From assembly GCA_001915545.1 (NCBI GenBank), contig MNQS01000022.1, positions 114,310 to 178,309 of the forward strand: DNA of 64,000 nucleotides, in the 5' to 3' direction. The stretch's first letter is position 1, and every line of letters starts with the position of its first letter. Under the pieces are notes generated by a model. It worked only from the letters and a program-made list of their open reading frames with translations, ran no database searches and had not been told where the DNA came from. Positions 63,986 through 64,000 of this stretch are shown here, one piece after another. The DNA is from Bacteroides sp. 43_108. Lineage in GTDB: Bacteria > Bacteroidota > Bacteroidia > Bacteroidales > Bacteroidaceae. The translations under genes and the position numbers were made by a program.

Positions 63986-64000
63986 CAAGCTCGGCTTCGG

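Overview
The window comes from a Bacteroidota chromosome, most likely order Bacteroidales. Three things point there. Promoters match the Bacteroidales -7 consensus TAnnTTTG, some with a TTTG -33 box about 19-20 bases upstream. Shine-Dalgarno sequences are mostly absent and translation starts are A/T-rich. The gene content is also typical: a Bacteroidetes-type rpsA with an Ala/Lys-rich tail, class III FBPase, NhaD, a type-3-like ProS, and very large secreted proteins with a C-terminal type IX secretion (T9SS) sorting domain. The T9SS signal favours a Prevotella-like lineage over Bacteroides fragilis-like ones, but this is inference.

Layout. 1-4.9 kb: a glycoside hydrolase gene broken by two in-frame stop codons faces a heparinase II/III-type polysaccharide lyase, followed by two lipoproteins. 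5.0-9.5 kb: tRNA-Gly(CCC) is followed after 13 bases by nhaD and pfkA, then an ABC-F ATPase with a leader containing two tiny reading frames. 9.7-12.5 kb: a plus-strand cluster with a TfoX/Cdd1/DUF3795 fusion, two acetyltransferase genes and a SRPBCC protein. 12.5-25.6 kb: a 13-kb minus-strand accessory island whose core is a type I restriction-modification operon. Its order of transcription is half-hsdS, hsdM, small membrane protein, Fic, hsdS, KAP NTPase, hsdR, YgjP-like metallopeptidase, 44-aa ORF, RhuM. It ends next to tRNA-Phe.

25.8-33.8 kb: core minus-strand genes, namely class III fructose bisphosphatase, an ECF sigma/anti-sigma/Spy-like operon, a tiny T9SS-domain protein, RNase Z, ribosomal protein S1 and a small HTH regulator. 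34.0-39.7 kb: one 1914-residue secreted protein with a duplicated FG-GAP propeller, FnIII and PKD architecture. 40-51.6 kb: MtgA, an OmpA lipoprotein, an HU-like protein, ProS, an S37-type peptidase, an AraC regulator, PheT, YebC and several small proteins. 51.8-63.8 kb: a winged-helix protein, GH16 glucanase, LepA, lysozyme-fold protein, DEAD-box-like helicase, Nudix, AguB-like amidase, PspC, a radical-SAM-type lipoprotein without its enzyme, an aminotransferase, a LolC/E-type permease and a Sua5/YrdC protein.

The most interesting items are: (i) the compact hsd operon carrying Fic, KAP NTPase, a membrane-anchored beta-domain protein and a half-HsdS; (ii) two GC-rich arrays of 14-bp palindromes with an exact 22-bp period, each lying in a divergent intergenic region; (iii) the duplicated 1914-aa exoprotein; (iv) an ABC-F protein whose second ATPase site looks dead. 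All calls rest on reading the sequence and on family knowledge; no database search was run.
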